DNA from: Roseburia_D sp964388945
GTDB taxonomy: Bacteria > Bacillota > Clostridia > Lachnospirales > Lachnospiraceae
Assembly (NCBI GenBank): GCA_964388945.1
Contig: CAYMCM010000004.1
Location: 1-64,000 of the forward strand
Direction of reading: 5' to 3'
Length of the DNA: 64,000 bases
Shown: positions 8,236 to 17,780 of the stretch, piece after piece
Layout: each line of letters starts with the position of its first letter
Position numbering within the stretch: position 1 is the stretch's first letter
Made by a program: the position numbers and the translations under genes
The notes under the pieces: model-generated
The model's input: the letters and a program-made list of their open reading frames with translations, nothing else
Database searches by the model: none
Told to the model about the DNA's origin: nothing

Positions 8236-8265
8236 ATTATACGCATCAAGACCGGCAAAAGGCAA
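8236..8265 (-). promoter_or_regulatory. Sigma-A-like promoter of coiled-coil gene 1
   Basis: Minus strand TTGCCT (8265-8260), 18 bases, TATAAT (8241-8236), ~28 bases before the start at 8208. The same -35, -10 and spacing precede the paralogue (32473-32502). Further upstream both share a GGTTATA-A/T-rich stretch. Confidence 0.65.
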
Positions 8266-8297
8266 TACTGCGAATTATTAAATTTTTATAACCCGTC

Positions 8298-9482
8298 TTA
8301 GGCCTGACTCATCTTTTCCAGCACCCGCTGTAATGCCTGTACTACAAACACAATATCTTCTTCTTTCAAATTGGTACTACACGGGAGATTGATGACACGT
8401 TTGCTGTAATATCCTGCTTTTTCCATCTGAAATGCCGTGCAATCCGCATATGGCTTCTGTTCATGGATCAACCCCCAGATTGCTCTGGTCTGTACGCCTT
8501 CTTTTTCCAGTCCGGTAATGATCTCACGCAGGTCTGCCTTTATTACATCACGATCTAAAACATAGGAATAAAACCATTTATTTGACTTTGTTCCCTCGCG
8601 GAACGAAAGCAGGTATCCTGTTTTGCTGTCTTTTAATAATTCCTTATAAACCGAATAGTTTTTCTGCTTTCTGCTTATAAATTCCGGCAGTTCCTCGATC
8701 TGGGCAACTCCAAGTGCTCCCTGAAGATTTGTCATCCGGTAATTATAACCGACTTCATTGTGGATATAATAATGCACATCATCTTTTGCCTGTGTGGAAA
8801 TATACTTTGCATGTTTCGCAGCATTTATGTCTTTTGCCGTAAGTGCTCCGCCGCCGCCTGTCGTTATGATCTTATTTCCGTTAAAAGAATATGCACCAAA
8901 ATCTCCGATCGTTCCCGCAGATTTTCCGGCATACTTTCCTTCGGTAAATTTAGAACCAAGCGCTTCTGTCGCGTCCTCAATCACCTTTAACCCGTACTGA
9001 TCCGCGATCTGCATGATACGCTCCATGTCTGCAAGATTTCCAAAAACATGGACGACTATAACCGCCTTTACTCTGGCTCCATCTGCTTTACGGTAAAGTC
9101 CGTCTGCTCTTTTTTCACACGCGGTCTCACAAAAAAGTCTTAATTTTTCCGGGTCCATACAAAGACTGTCATCACAGTCCATAAAAACAGGGCTTGCGAA
9201 CTGATATTTTACAGGATTGACCGCCGCAATAAATGTAACTGTCGGCACGATCACGCAATCCCCCGGCTGTACTTTGCACTCCATCAGTGCCAGATGAAGT
9301 GCCGCAGTTCCACTCTGGCAGGCAACCGTCATCGGCACCTCTAAAAATTCAGCCAGCTTTTCTTCCAACTGTGTAATATAGGCTCCGCCTGTGGATACCC
9401 ATCCCTGATGCACCGCATCCAGTACATATTTTTCTTCATTTCCCTCAAAATTCGGAATTGACAATGGAACAAACTTTCCCAT
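8298..9482 (-). CDS. legC: DegT/DnrJ aminotransferase LegC (legionaminic acid pathway)
   Basis: A PLP-dependent sugar aminotransferase of 394 residues. It would convert the 4-keto-6-deoxy nucleotide sugar made by LegB to the 4-amino sugar on the way to N,N'-diacetyllegionaminic acid. Seen: LSIPNFEGNEEKYVLDAV at the start, CQSGTAALHLAL, the PLP aspartate region VIEDATEALG, and the Schiff-base lysine K204 in SFNGNKIITTGGGG. The length is normal for the family. It is 35 bases downstream of legB, the same pairing as in Campylobacter. The later pathway genes are ~24 kb away at 32569-37278. Confidence 0.88.
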   Translation of the reverse strand: MGKFVPLSIPNFEGNEEKYVLDAVHQGWVSTGGAYITQLEEKLAEFLEVPMTVACQSGTAALHLALMECKVQPGDCVIVPTVTFIAAVNPVKYQFASPVFMDCDDSLCMDPEKLRLFCETACEKRADGLYRKADGARVKAVIVVHVFGNLADMERIMQIADQYGLKVIEDATEALGSKFTEGKYAGKSAGTIGDFGAYSFNGNKIITTGGGGALTAKDINAAKHAKYISTQAKDDVHYYIHNEVGYNYRMTNLQGALGVAQIEELPEFISRKQKNYSVYKELLKDSKTGYLLSFREGTKSNKWFYSYVLDRDVIKADLREIITGLEKEGVQTRAIWGLIHEQKPYADCTAFQMEKAGYYSKRVINLPCSTNLKEEDIVFVVQALQRVLEKMSQA

Positions 9483-9517
9483 ATTTTTATCCTCCAGCCC
9501 TGTTTTTTAATCTGTTT

Positions 9518-10498
9518 TTATACGTTATAAATATCTGCTTTGTAAGAATCCATGTGCTCTCTCATCCATGCGATCGTTTCTGCGATTCCCTGTGAAAAAG
9601 TATATTGCTGCTGCCAGTCTGTCAGCTCTTTGATTTTTGCATTTGCACCGAGCAGACGGTTCACTTCACTTTTCTCCGGGCGCAGACGCTGCTCATCGCA
9701 GACGATCTTTGCTTTCGGATTAATCTGCGCAATAATTTCCTCTGCCAGTTCCCCGATCGAAATCTCCTGCTGTGTCGCAATGTTGATTTCCTGTCCGACT
9801 GTCTTGTCCGACTCCGCGATCGCAATAAATCCTGCCGCCGTATCTTTGACATAATTAAAATCTCTGGTCGGCGTCAGAGAACCAAGCTTGATCTCTTCTT
9901 TTCCTGCAAGAAGCTGTGAGATGATCGTCGGAATGACCGCACGCGCTGACTGTCTCGGTCCAAACGTATTGAACGGACGCACGATGGACACCGGAAGGTT
10001 AAAGCTGCGGTAAAAACTCTCCGCAAGACGATCTGCTCCGATCTTGGTCGCGGAATATGGAGACTGTCCCTGATACGGATGCTTTTCATCGATCGGAACA
10101 TACTGCGCTGTTCCGTAAACCTCAGAAGTCGAAGTGATAAGCACGCGCTCTGTCTCTAACATCCTTGCTGCCTGTAAGACATTTAAGGTGCCTTTGATGT
10201 TTGTATCTACATAAGAATCCGGTGAATGATAGCTGAATGGGATCGCAATGAGTGCCGCAAGATGAAATACCGCATCCACACCGGTCATTGCTTCCCGCAC
10301 ACCGTTCGGATCTCTGACATCTCCGGAAAAAATCTCGATCTCACGCAGTTTTTCTTTCGGGAGCGTGTCCAGCCATCCCCATGTATTAAATGAATTATAA
10401 AATGTAAACGCTTTTACATCATAGCCTTTTTCCAACAAACTCTCGGTCAGATGACTTCCGATAAAACCATCCGCACCGGTCACCAACACTTTTTTCAT
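9518..10498 (-). CDS. legB: NAD-dependent 4,6-dehydratase LegB
   Basis: An extended short-chain dehydrogenase of 326 residues. LegB enzymes remove water from an NDP-GlcNAc (GDP-GlcNAc in Campylobacter) to give the 4-keto-6-deoxy sugar. Seen: GADGFIGSH nucleotide-binding motif at residues 8-16, STSEVYG at 123-129, and the catalytic pair Y148/K152 in YSATK. The ATG is preceded by GGAGGT. The segment FTFYNSFNTWGWLDTL is typical of LegB rather than of PseB. Leg rather than Pse chemistry is also supported by the LegG/NeuC epimerase downstream. Confidence 0.88.
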   Translation of the reverse strand: MKKVLVTGADGFIGSHLTESLLEKGYDVKAFTFYNSFNTWGWLDTLPKEKLREIEIFSGDVRDPNGVREAMTGVDAVFHLAALIAIPFSYHSPDSYVDTNIKGTLNVLQAARMLETERVLITSTSEVYGTAQYVPIDEKHPYQGQSPYSATKIGADRLAESFYRSFNLPVSIVRPFNTFGPRQSARAVIPTIISQLLAGKEEIKLGSLTPTRDFNYVKDTAAGFIAIAESDKTVGQEINIATQQEISIGELAEEIIAQINPKAKIVCDEQRLRPEKSEVNRLLGANAKIKELTDWQQQYTFSQGIAETIAWMREHMDSYKADIYNV

Positions 10499-10583
10499 AG
10501 GTAAATACCTCCAAACCGTTTTCTTATTTTCTTTTCATTTTTCCAGACTTCATTATACTCCATCCGCGCAATTTTCGAAACCC

Positions 10584-11612
10584 TTATCCTTGCTCCACAC
10601 AAAAACGCAGTCCTTCTTTCATGTGAACCTGTGCCTCCCATCCCAGTTTTTGCAGCTTTTTTGCGGAAAGCATCGCCTTTGTCGCAGTAGAATATCCCTG
10701 TCTTTCCGTTTCTTCGGGCAGTTCAAACACCACCTTTGTTCCAGTTATATCTGCCAGTATTCCGGCAAGCTCTTTTAATGTGATATCTGATCTCTCATCG
10801 GCAACATTATAAGCCTCTCCCGACGCTCCAAGCAGCATAACCGCTAAAATCCCTGCCACCGCGTCTGTGACAAAGGTATAGGAATACTTCTGCTTCCCTT
10901 CACTTTTTAATACGATGTCCTCCCCTGCCTCTGCTTTTTTGATAAACTGGGAAATTGCTTTTGTATCAGAAGGCAGCATTGTCGGTCCGTAGATCCGGCT
11001 TAAACGTGGGATTGAAAAATCAAGATCGCAGGTCTTTTTATAAGCATTGCACAACGTCTCACCCAGACGCTTACTCTCTGGATAACCTGCCCTTAACGTA
11101 TTGCAGTCCAGATATCCGAGATATTCTTCCGAAAATTTTTCCACATCCCCACGGTTTTCCCCATATATTTCCACGGAAGATACAAAACAAAAATGCTTTG
11201 TTCCGTGGGAAACTGCATAATCCAACAGATTTTTTGTCCCCATCACGTTAGACGCGATCGTTCCGATCGGATCTAATGCATACTGCACCGGGTGCGTGTT
11301 GCTCGCCGCATGAAGAACATAATCTGTCTGCCCGCATTCCGGGATCTCTTGATTGACATCACAGGAGTAATAAGAAAATTCACTTTTGTTCAGGTAAGCA
11401 GAAAACCGTTCTTTTGCCCGATCTTTATTTCTGCTCAATGCAGCAATCTGGATCTTTTGCTCCTTGTTTGCATTTCTTAACATCAAAACATCGATCAGGC
11501 ACTTGCCGATCATTCCCGTTGCCCCTGAGATCAGGATCTTCTTTCCCTCCAGCTTTTCCCACGGAAGATCACACGCCGCGATCCTTTGTATTTCCCTTTC
11601 ATAAAGTGTCAT
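10584..11612 (-). CDS. NAD-dependent epimerase/dehydratase family protein
   Basis: A 342-residue extended SDR. Seen: ILISGATGMIGKCLIDVL (GxxGxxG), DYVLHAASNTHP, FVSSVEIYGE and the YxxxK pair in AGYPESKRLGE. It probably acts on a nucleotide sugar (epimerase, dehydratase or decarboxylase). The exact reaction cannot be read from sequence. It does not match PtmA of the legionaminate pathway in length. It has GGAGGG before its ATG and is cotranscribed with legB. It may serve the IspD/TarI group or the neutral sugars of the glycan. Confidence 0.75.
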   Translation of the reverse strand: MTLYEREIQRIAACDLPWEKLEGKKILISGATGMIGKCLIDVLMLRNANKEQKIQIAALSRNKDRAKERFSAYLNKSEFSYYSCDVNQEIPECGQTDYVLHAASNTHPVQYALDPIGTIASNVMGTKNLLDYAVSHGTKHFCFVSSVEIYGENRGDVEKFSEEYLGYLDCNTLRAGYPESKRLGETLCNAYKKTCDLDFSIPRLSRIYGPTMLPSDTKAISQFIKKAEAGEDIVLKSEGKQKYSYTFVTDAVAGILAVMLLGASGEAYNVADERSDITLKELAGILADITGTKVVFELPEETERQGYSTATKAMLSAKKLQKLGWEAQVHMKEGLRFCVEQG

Positions 11613-11661
11613 ATTTTCCCTCCTCCTTTTTACTTTTTTCGTTTTTTTTGACCGCTGTTTC

Positions 11662-13863
11662 CTATGTCAGCATCCGGCGTCCGGTATGCACGATCCGTAA
11701 ATCATTTCTGTGATACCTGAAATAAAGTGTCGTCAGATTTTCTCCTAGATAACCGATATAGCGATCCGCCCGTTCACTTCCTTTCGGCACGCTGAGTTCC
11801 TCAGTACGTTCCAGGATCGGAAACAGCCAGCTGCAATAATCTTGCCACACTTCTTTTTTTGCAAGGAACATATTATAGTTATAAAAATAGCGATCCGCAA
11901 AAATTTCCGGCAAAGCTTTTGCATATTCCGGCGCACATTCTAAAAGAGCCTTCTCCATTGCTTCCCAGTCTGCATCTTTTACATAACGCTTATGATGCGC
12001 ATTGCAGTCCGGCTCCTGAATAGTCGGAAACGGCAGAACGACATCCACATCATTTTCCCGCAGACGATAAAGATCCTCTGGTGTGATATCCAGTATCCTT
12101 CGGTAATGAAACAGACCCAGATACTCCGCATCTGCATGCTTTCCGATCCAGTACAACGCTGTCAGTTCGCTGTAATTAACATTCTTCGCAGAGATATTCT
12201 CTCCCACATCATCGGTAAGTGCTGCAATCCTCTTTTCATTCAGTGCCGCTCCCGCCTGGATCGGGTGCACAAAGTCCGGCATTTCCCACGGATTACACAG
12301 TTCTTTATCTTTTATAAACTTTGACAGATACACCACAGCCTGTGCTTTCACACTTCCTTTTTTTTGCGCATGAAGTGTCTGAAATTCTCCTGTATCCTCA
12401 TAATACCGCTCCATCAGCGCCGCTTCCTTTTTGGCGTCAATACAAATATAATGCTCAAATCCTTTTTCATCCAGTTTTGCCATGATCGCGGCATGATGAT
12501 TTTCCGGTGCCGCAATTAAAACCGTAACATCCTTATGCGGAAATTTTTCAATCGGAATGACCGAAATTCCATCAATCTGCTTTGGATTTCCAGCCGGATC
12601 GCTGACCAAAAACGCCTCCACTTTTTTCTTTGGATATAACCGCTTTAAGGCATAATAAACACTCACTGCTACCATCTGTGCCCCATAAACCACAATGTGT
12701 TCTTCGCCTTGCACCTTTTTAGTCTGCTGCATCGGCTTTGTCTGGATAAAATACTTTTTTGCATGCACGATCTTATATTTGTTCTCATTATGTAAAAAAT
12801 AGATCGACATCAGCCGTTCTGCCAGAAAACCGATATAGCGGTTCTGATAGGTATCTTCCTTCCTGCCGCATTTTTTTTCGCAGTACGCAAGGATTGGAAA
12901 CAGCCATGCACAATAATCATCCAGAATCTCTTTGCGCGCGATCAGCATATTATAGCCATAATAAAACTGTCCGCTCTGCAATTTGTCTGCCGCAAGCGTG
13001 TATTCCGGTGCCAGAACACGGATCGCCTGCAGCATGATCTCCCAGTCTCTCTCATCATGATCCCTGCAATATGCCGTCCGCACATCAGGAAAATTCAATA
13101 CCGGAATCGTTAAGATCACATCAATATCGGAATGAAGCAGTTTCCTTCTGTCTTCCTCGCCCAAAAGAAAATGCCGTCTGTAATGACAGAGTCCTTCATA
13201 CTTTGCTCCGGCATTTTTCCAGATCCAATACAACGCTGTCAGCTCACAGTATTCTTTATTTTTATCCGAAATGTGCTCTCCGGTGTTATCACATACTTCT
13301 GCGATCCGCTGATCTGACAGCGCAGCTCCGACCTGGATCGGAATCTCCCATGCTTCACCGGTTTCTTCCTCGGACAGCGGTCTGTCCACATGGCACTTTG
13401 CCATATAGACTTCAACCGCACCGGATTTTTCTTCTGCCGCAGTCTCCGCCTTTAATCCCTCTTCCAATGTAAGATAGGTTTTCCCCTGACTCAGCCTATA
13501 CTCCCGATAATAATTTCCACGCAGTTCGCTCCAGAGATCACTCTCAAAAGTCACCGGTATCACCGAACAAAACCCATTCTGCGCTAAGGCAGCTAAAATC
13601 TCATCCTGATATTTTTCCATGACCGCCAGCAAAATGCAGGCGTTTCGGTATTTTTTCTTTCCTTCCGCAAGATCCATTACCGGAAGTCCAAAGATCTGAT
13701 CCGGATTTTTCCCTTTTTCCGATACCATAAAACCCGCGATCTCCAGTTCATAAGGCTTCCCCAGCAGACAGTATGCCACTTCCTCTGCAATATTGCCTGC
13801 GCCAAAGATCACGATCTCACTGCTGGTTTTTAATTGTTCCACTATCTGCTTCGCATAATACAT
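11662..13863 (-). CDS. Duplicated Rossmann module + DUF4422 protein
   Basis: A 733-residue protein that is an internal tandem duplication. Unit 1: Rossmann-like module at ~15-105 (SEIVIFGAGNIAEEVAY; GLPVMDL) then DUF4422 at ~150-375 (NKEYCELTALYWIWKNA; YEGLCHYRRHF). Unit 2: module at ~392-485 (IVVYGAQMVAVSVYYAL; ISVIPIEKFPHKDVTVLIAA) then DUF4422 at ~510-733 (NVNYSELTALYWIGKHA; LGLFHYRRI). DUF4422 proteins are found in capsule and glycan loci and are thought to be glycosyltransferases. Two units in one chain suggest two transfers by one polypeptide. The same module recurs in nine neighbouring proteins. The product is probably cytosolic. Confidence 0.8.
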   Translation of the reverse strand: MYYAKQIVEQLKTSSEIVIFGAGNIAEEVAYCLLGKPYELEIAGFMVSEKGKNPDQIFGLPVMDLAEGKKKYRNACILLAVMEKYQDEILAALAQNGFCSVIPVTFESDLWSELRGNYYREYRLSQGKTYLTLEEGLKAETAAEEKSGAVEVYMAKCHVDRPLSEEETGEAWEIPIQVGAALSDQRIAEVCDNTGEHISDKNKEYCELTALYWIWKNAGAKYEGLCHYRRHFLLGEEDRRKLLHSDIDVILTIPVLNFPDVRTAYCRDHDERDWEIMLQAIRVLAPEYTLAADKLQSGQFYYGYNMLIARKEILDDYCAWLFPILAYCEKKCGRKEDTYQNRYIGFLAERLMSIYFLHNENKYKIVHAKKYFIQTKPMQQTKKVQGEEHIVVYGAQMVAVSVYYALKRLYPKKKVEAFLVSDPAGNPKQIDGISVIPIEKFPHKDVTVLIAAPENHHAAIMAKLDEKGFEHYICIDAKKEAALMERYYEDTGEFQTLHAQKKGSVKAQAVVYLSKFIKDKELCNPWEMPDFVHPIQAGAALNEKRIAALTDDVGENISAKNVNYSELTALYWIGKHADAEYLGLFHYRRILDITPEDLYRLRENDVDVVLPFPTIQEPDCNAHHKRYVKDADWEAMEKALLECAPEYAKALPEIFADRYFYNYNMFLAKKEVWQDYCSWLFPILERTEELSVPKGSERADRYIGYLGENLTTLYFRYHRNDLRIVHTGRRMLT

Positions 13864-13878
13864 ACCGTCTCACCCGTT

Positions 13879-15132
13879 TCATTCCACTTCTAACATTTCC
13901 AAAAAAACATCATCAACCAGCATATATGCCAAAATCTGCTTCTGTTTTAAACTTTCTTCCACCGCATGATAATAAATTCCTCCCAATGCAGCAAAGATCA
14001 TTTCACCCTGCTTTTTTTCATATGCAGCCAGTTCCATAACCGGGATTCCTTCTATATTTTGCTGCGCTCCTGACTGTTTTGACACCAGAATACAGGAAAC
14101 TTTCTGATCCTGATGCAGTTCCTTTAAATAGCGTAAAAAACGTTTTCCGAGTTTTCCGGCTCCATATACAGCAATCGAATCTGCTTCATATATATGTTCC
14201 AGCAAAATTGCTTCATAGCGTGTCCCGCTGTAAACTCCCCTTTCCATGAGCAGCTGCAGCGGACGTACCATATAATCTGCTTTCTGCATCTGCACTCCCG
14301 CAATTTTTCCCGCACTTTTTAACAACGCTATTTCTTCCTGACTTTCGTTTGTAATATTATGGTAAATATGATTTCCATATTCATATTCCAAACGTTCCAG
14401 CGTCTTTTCAAACAGACGTTCCAGCCGGTGTTCTTTCGCAAAATTCAGATTATCAATCAATCCGCTCAGCAGATCTTTCACCTTGTCCCCTGTTAGTTTA
14501 AATGCAACCTCTATTTTTCTGTAACAATACAAACCGACATCTACCATACAGAAATGTTCTGCTTCATACAAGGCTCTTACCAGAAAAGGCGGATCTTCAA
14601 AATATCGGTATTCTGGAAATCGGATGTATTTTTCCATGATCATGGCACGTGCAAAGATAAACGTTGTAAAATCGTAGTCTAATGGATACTCCCCATATGT
14701 TACGATCCCTTCCTGCGCCATTGCTTTTACCAGATCAGCCTGCGGTGACGGGCTCACCTCTCCCTGTAAAAGATACATCACGCTTCCGCAGGCCTTCACT
14801 CGTTTTCGCTCACAGCAGTCTATCATCTTTTCCAATGCATCTTGCTTTAAATAATAGTCATCCGCATCCAAAAACGCCAGATACTTTCCCGTTGCCAGTT
14901 CTATTCCGGCATTTCGCGCCGCAGCTGCTCCCTGGTTTTTTTGATGCACCAAAACAATCCTCGACTCCTCTGCCTGCAAACGCTTTAAGATCTCTGCCGA
15001 GGCATCCGTCGATCCGTCATCGACACAGATCATCTCCAGATCGGCGACTGTCTGCCTCTGTACACTCCGAATACACTGTCTGATATATTGCTCGTTATTA
15101 AAAACCGGAATAATAATTGATATTTTTACCAT
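13879..15132 (-). CDS. GT2 glycosyltransferase with C-terminal Rossmann module
   Basis: A 417-residue protein. The start MVKISIIIPVFNNEQYI at 15132 is preferred; its ATG overlaps the stop of the upstream gene by 7 bases (ATGGTAA), so translation is probably coupled. The GT-A domain covers ~1-220 (IIIPVFNNEQYIRQCI, CVDDGSTDASAEIL, LAFLDADDYYL with the metal-binding DAD). A C-terminal module begins at ~315 (SIAVYGAGKLGKRFLRYL; IEGIPVMELAAYE; MIFAALGG). The sugar specificity is unknown. It follows the DUF4422 gene's upstream position with 15 bases between them. Confidence 0.85.
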   Translation of the reverse strand: MVKISIIIPVFNNEQYIRQCIRSVQRQTVADLEMICVDDGSTDASAEILKRLQAEESRIVLVHQKNQGAAAARNAGIELATGKYLAFLDADDYYLKQDALEKMIDCCERKRVKACGSVMYLLQGEVSPSPQADLVKAMAQEGIVTYGEYPLDYDFTTFIFARAMIMEKYIRFPEYRYFEDPPFLVRALYEAEHFCMVDVGLYCYRKIEVAFKLTGDKVKDLLSGLIDNLNFAKEHRLERLFEKTLERLEYEYGNHIYHNITNESQEEIALLKSAGKIAGVQMQKADYMVRPLQLLMERGVYSGTRYEAILLEHIYEADSIAVYGAGKLGKRFLRYLKELHQDQKVSCILVSKQSGAQQNIEGIPVMELAAYEKKQGEMIFAALGGIYYHAVEESLKQKQILAYMLVDDVFLEMLEVE

Positions 15133-16544
15133 AATTCTTCTAACACCTGATTCCAGAATTTCATATGATCTTCCATATTGCACTTAGCTGATATACTTTC
15201 ATATGCCTTCATTCCCATAGATTTTAATAAATAACGCCGTTCTTCCAAGCCTTTGATCGCTAATGCCATCTTATGGCAGTCTCCGGTTTCTGCCAAAAAA
15301 CCACTTTGGGCATCTGTAATATCTTCTCTCACCCCAGAAGTCTTTGTTACAACCGGAACCGCACCATTTGCCATTGCTTCCATGATCGAAATACTTCGCC
15401 CTTCATAATCCGATAAGTTAATACAAATATCCTGTCTGCTCCAAAAATCAGATATCTCGCTTCTGTCTAAAGTACCCAGCAGCCGAACCCTGTCTTCCAG
15501 ACATGCCCTGTGTATATATTTCAAAATCTCCTTTAAATACTCCCCTGTTCCCGCAATCTCCAAAAAATAATTTATTTTCAACTGATCCATTTCCTCAAGC
15601 AATACCAAAAGCAGATCCAGCCTTTTTTGAACAACCTCCAGTCGCCCCGCATAACCAATATGAATTGGAGTTAAACGATCCAGCGTATAACTTCTTTTTT
15701 GCATATTACCACATGCTACCGGACAAGTCATATGTAATATGATGTCTGTATTGATCCCTTGTGATGCCAGCCCTTCGCAAATATCCCGGCTCACACCAAC
15801 ATATCTGTCTACATATTGCATTGCATCTGACTGCTCCTTATAAGCTGCCAGTATTCCCTGATGAACCACCGATATTATCTTAATCTGCGTTGGATACCAT
15901 TCTTTTACTATACAGGCAGCTAAAAAGAAATCATTTACACAACTGGTAATCACAGTGCATGGCAATTTACTTGTTATACCTTCTATCACGCTTCTGATTT
16001 TTTCAGCCGAGAACGTATCTGCTGCTTCTATCCTCATAGATAGCAGTTTCTCCGCAATATTGCTATTTGCTGTCCTGCTGTTTTGCGGCACTGCAAGAAA
16101 CGCATGTTTTCCATAGTTTTCAAGTTCTGCCGCAACCTGCATACTCCAGGCTTCAACACCGCCCAGTCCTAATCCGTTCGTACAGTCAAAAAGAATATCC
16201 GGTCTGGAACAAATTTTTTTTTCTTCCCGAACGCTATTTTTTAATACTCTTTTTCCGCTCTCTATGATCATTTCAGAAAAACTATAAATCCGTTTTGGGT
16301 TTATCCCATAGGCGCACAGCGTCTGATACATTTCTCTTTTCGGATCGATTGCCGCAATACATACAATACTATCCTTATATTCCAACACCTTTTTCGGATT
16401 ACAAACTGGAACATGAAACAGCTCCGTATCCCACTTTTGTGAATCGGAATCGATCCAGAAAAGTATGTTTGCACCAATCTCCTTCAAAAAATGAAATAAT
16501 TTTCTCCCCCGGTCTCCCGTACCAAACAAAATGATCTTTTGCAT
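15126..16544 (-). CDS. GT4 glycosyltransferase with N-terminal Rossmann module
   Basis: A 472-residue protein starting MQKIILFGTGDRGRKLF at 16544, chosen for the GGGGAGAG site six bases before it. A longer reading from GTG 16571 is less likely. Residues 1-95 are the shared Rossmann-like module. From ~115 a GT-B enzyme follows: GLGLGGVEAWSMQVAAEL (acceptor-side glycine loop), IHIGYAGRLEVVQKRLDLL, and the donor-binding DYEGRSISIMEAMANGAVPV with the EX7E-like pattern of family GT4. Donor and acceptor are unknown. Here the module is at the N-terminus, unlike in the GT2 genes on either side. Confidence 0.87.
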   Translation of the reverse strand: MQKIILFGTGDRGRKLFHFLKEIGANILFWIDSDSQKWDTELFHVPVCNPKKVLEYKDSIVCIAAIDPKREMYQTLCAYGINPKRIYSFSEMIIESGKRVLKNSVREEKKICSRPDILFDCTNGLGLGGVEAWSMQVAAELENYGKHAFLAVPQNSRTANSNIAEKLLSMRIEAADTFSAEKIRSVIEGITSKLPCTVITSCVNDFFLAACIVKEWYPTQIKIISVVHQGILAAYKEQSDAMQYVDRYVGVSRDICEGLASQGINTDIILHMTCPVACGNMQKRSYTLDRLTPIHIGYAGRLEVVQKRLDLLLVLLEEMDQLKINYFLEIAGTGEYLKEILKYIHRACLEDRVRLLGTLDRSEISDFWSRQDICINLSDYEGRSISIMEAMANGAVPVVTKTSGVREDITDAQSGFLAETGDCHKMALAIKGLEERRYLLKSMGMKAYESISAKCNMEDHMKFWNQVLEELW

Positions 16545-16586
16545 TCTCTCCCCCATAATCCGTTCTGCCACACATACGCAATATAT

Positions 16587-17780
16587 TTATCTTAGAAAAC
16601 TCTGCATATTCGCAGCCGCCCATATGATCTTTTTTTCCGGTACCCCATACGCAATCAATTCCTGCTTTATTTCTTCTGCCAACGCCGCTGTCTGTACTGC
16701 CAGAATAATATAATCATACTGCTGCCTGTTTATTTCCCGTGGAGCGGCGATCTTCCAATCATCCCCAAAATTCCGGTAATTCTTATCTACCCAAAGTACA
16801 ACTTCACAAAATTTATTTTTCTCATTTTGTTTCATATAAGTGCAGCCAACTTTCCCCGCACCATACAATATGACTTTGGAATCTTTCTCAATCACTGTAA
16901 ATGGAAAAATTGCTTCCGGCTTATCTTCTACCCGATAATAATACTGTTTTCTTAACTGTATAAATCTCATATAGAAAAACTCTAATTGCCTCTGCAATAT
17001 ATCTGCATACAGACTCTGTCCAAATTGTTCTCTCAAATATTGATACACGTTAAACAGATTTTCAAAAAATTGAGGATCTTTGATATACGAAGCAATATCT
17101 CCGTTTTCCCGCTGCCTGTGATAATAATAACACTCATGCATAACATAAAAACGCTTTATAGTCAGCATTGCCGGATATAAGACAGCCGTATCATCTCCTA
17201 AATAGAAATGAAAACGCAGTGCTTTCTCCATATACTCGGCCACGATATCACGCTTCATAATCTTAGAACACAGACTTGGATCTACCCCATAAACATCATG
17301 CATCGTATCCCACAGCATGACTGGATATACTTCTTCTACAATGGCAGCCTCATCATAAAAACCTTCTTTTAAAAATGATTGATGTTTCAGGCTTTTCGTA
17401 TCACTCCAATAACGGCAAATGCCACAAGTAATAATATCCAAATCATTCTCATTTATATGCTGCATCATATCCATATACATCGTTTCTGCAATCCAGTCAT
17501 CTGCATCCACAAACGCAACATACTTTCCTTTTGCTTTTTGAACCCCTTCCCACCGCGCTTTTGAGGGACCTTCCTGTTTTTTATGTATCACTTTGACTCT
17601 GCTATCTTTTTTATACGAATCAGCAATAACTCCCGACTGATCCGTTGAGCCATCGTCCACCAGAATAATCTCGAGGTTTCTATACCGCTGATTTATAATA
17701 CTATCCAGACATTGTTTTAAATACTGCTGCGCATTATAGATCGGAACAATAACACTCAGCAACTCTTTTTCTGCATCCAT
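16587..17780 (-). CDS. GT2 glycosyltransferase with C-terminal Rossmann module
   Basis: A 397-residue GT-A enzyme: SVIVPIYNAQQYLKQCLDSI, IILVDDGSTDQSG, and YVAFVDADDWIAETMYMDMM (the metal motif DAD). Residues ~303-395 form the shared module (SKVILYGAGKVGCTYMKQ; LWVDKNYRNFG; YDYIILAVQTAALAEEI). It starts immediately after the stop of the upstream methyltransferase (TAA then ATG), so the two are translationally coupled. The same domain order as the GT2 at 13879 suggests duplication with divergence. Confidence 0.85.
   Translation of the reverse strand: MDAEKELLSVIVPIYNAQQYLKQCLDSIINQRYRNLEIILVDDGSTDQSGVIADSYKKDSRVKVIHKKQEGPSKARWEGVQKAKGKYVAFVDADDWIAETMYMDMMQHINENDLDIITCGICRYWSDTKSLKHQSFLKEGFYDEAAIVEEVYPVMLWDTMHDVYGVDPSLCSKIMKRDIVAEYMEKALRFHFYLGDDTAVLYPAMLTIKRFYVMHECYYYHRQRENGDIASYIKDPQFFENLFNVYQYLREQFGQSLYADILQRQLEFFYMRFIQLRKQYYYRVEDKPEAIFPFTVIEKDSKVILYGAGKVGCTYMKQNEKNKFCEVVLWVDKNYRNFGDDWKIAAPREINRQQYDYIILAVQTAALAEEIKQELIAYGVPEKKIIWAAANMQSFLR

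Noticed and set aside
7886..8281. Plus-strand Ser/Phe-rich open frame opposite coiled-coil gene 1
   Set aside because: The repeat-coding strand is the minus strand, which has a promoter, a ribosome site and a conserved paralogue.
8298..10498. Pseudaminic acid pathway (PseB/PseC) instead of legionaminic acid
   Set aside because: The later enzymes include a hydrolysing NeuC/LegG-type epimerase and a CBS-type PtmE, and there is no PseG; this fits the Leg route better.
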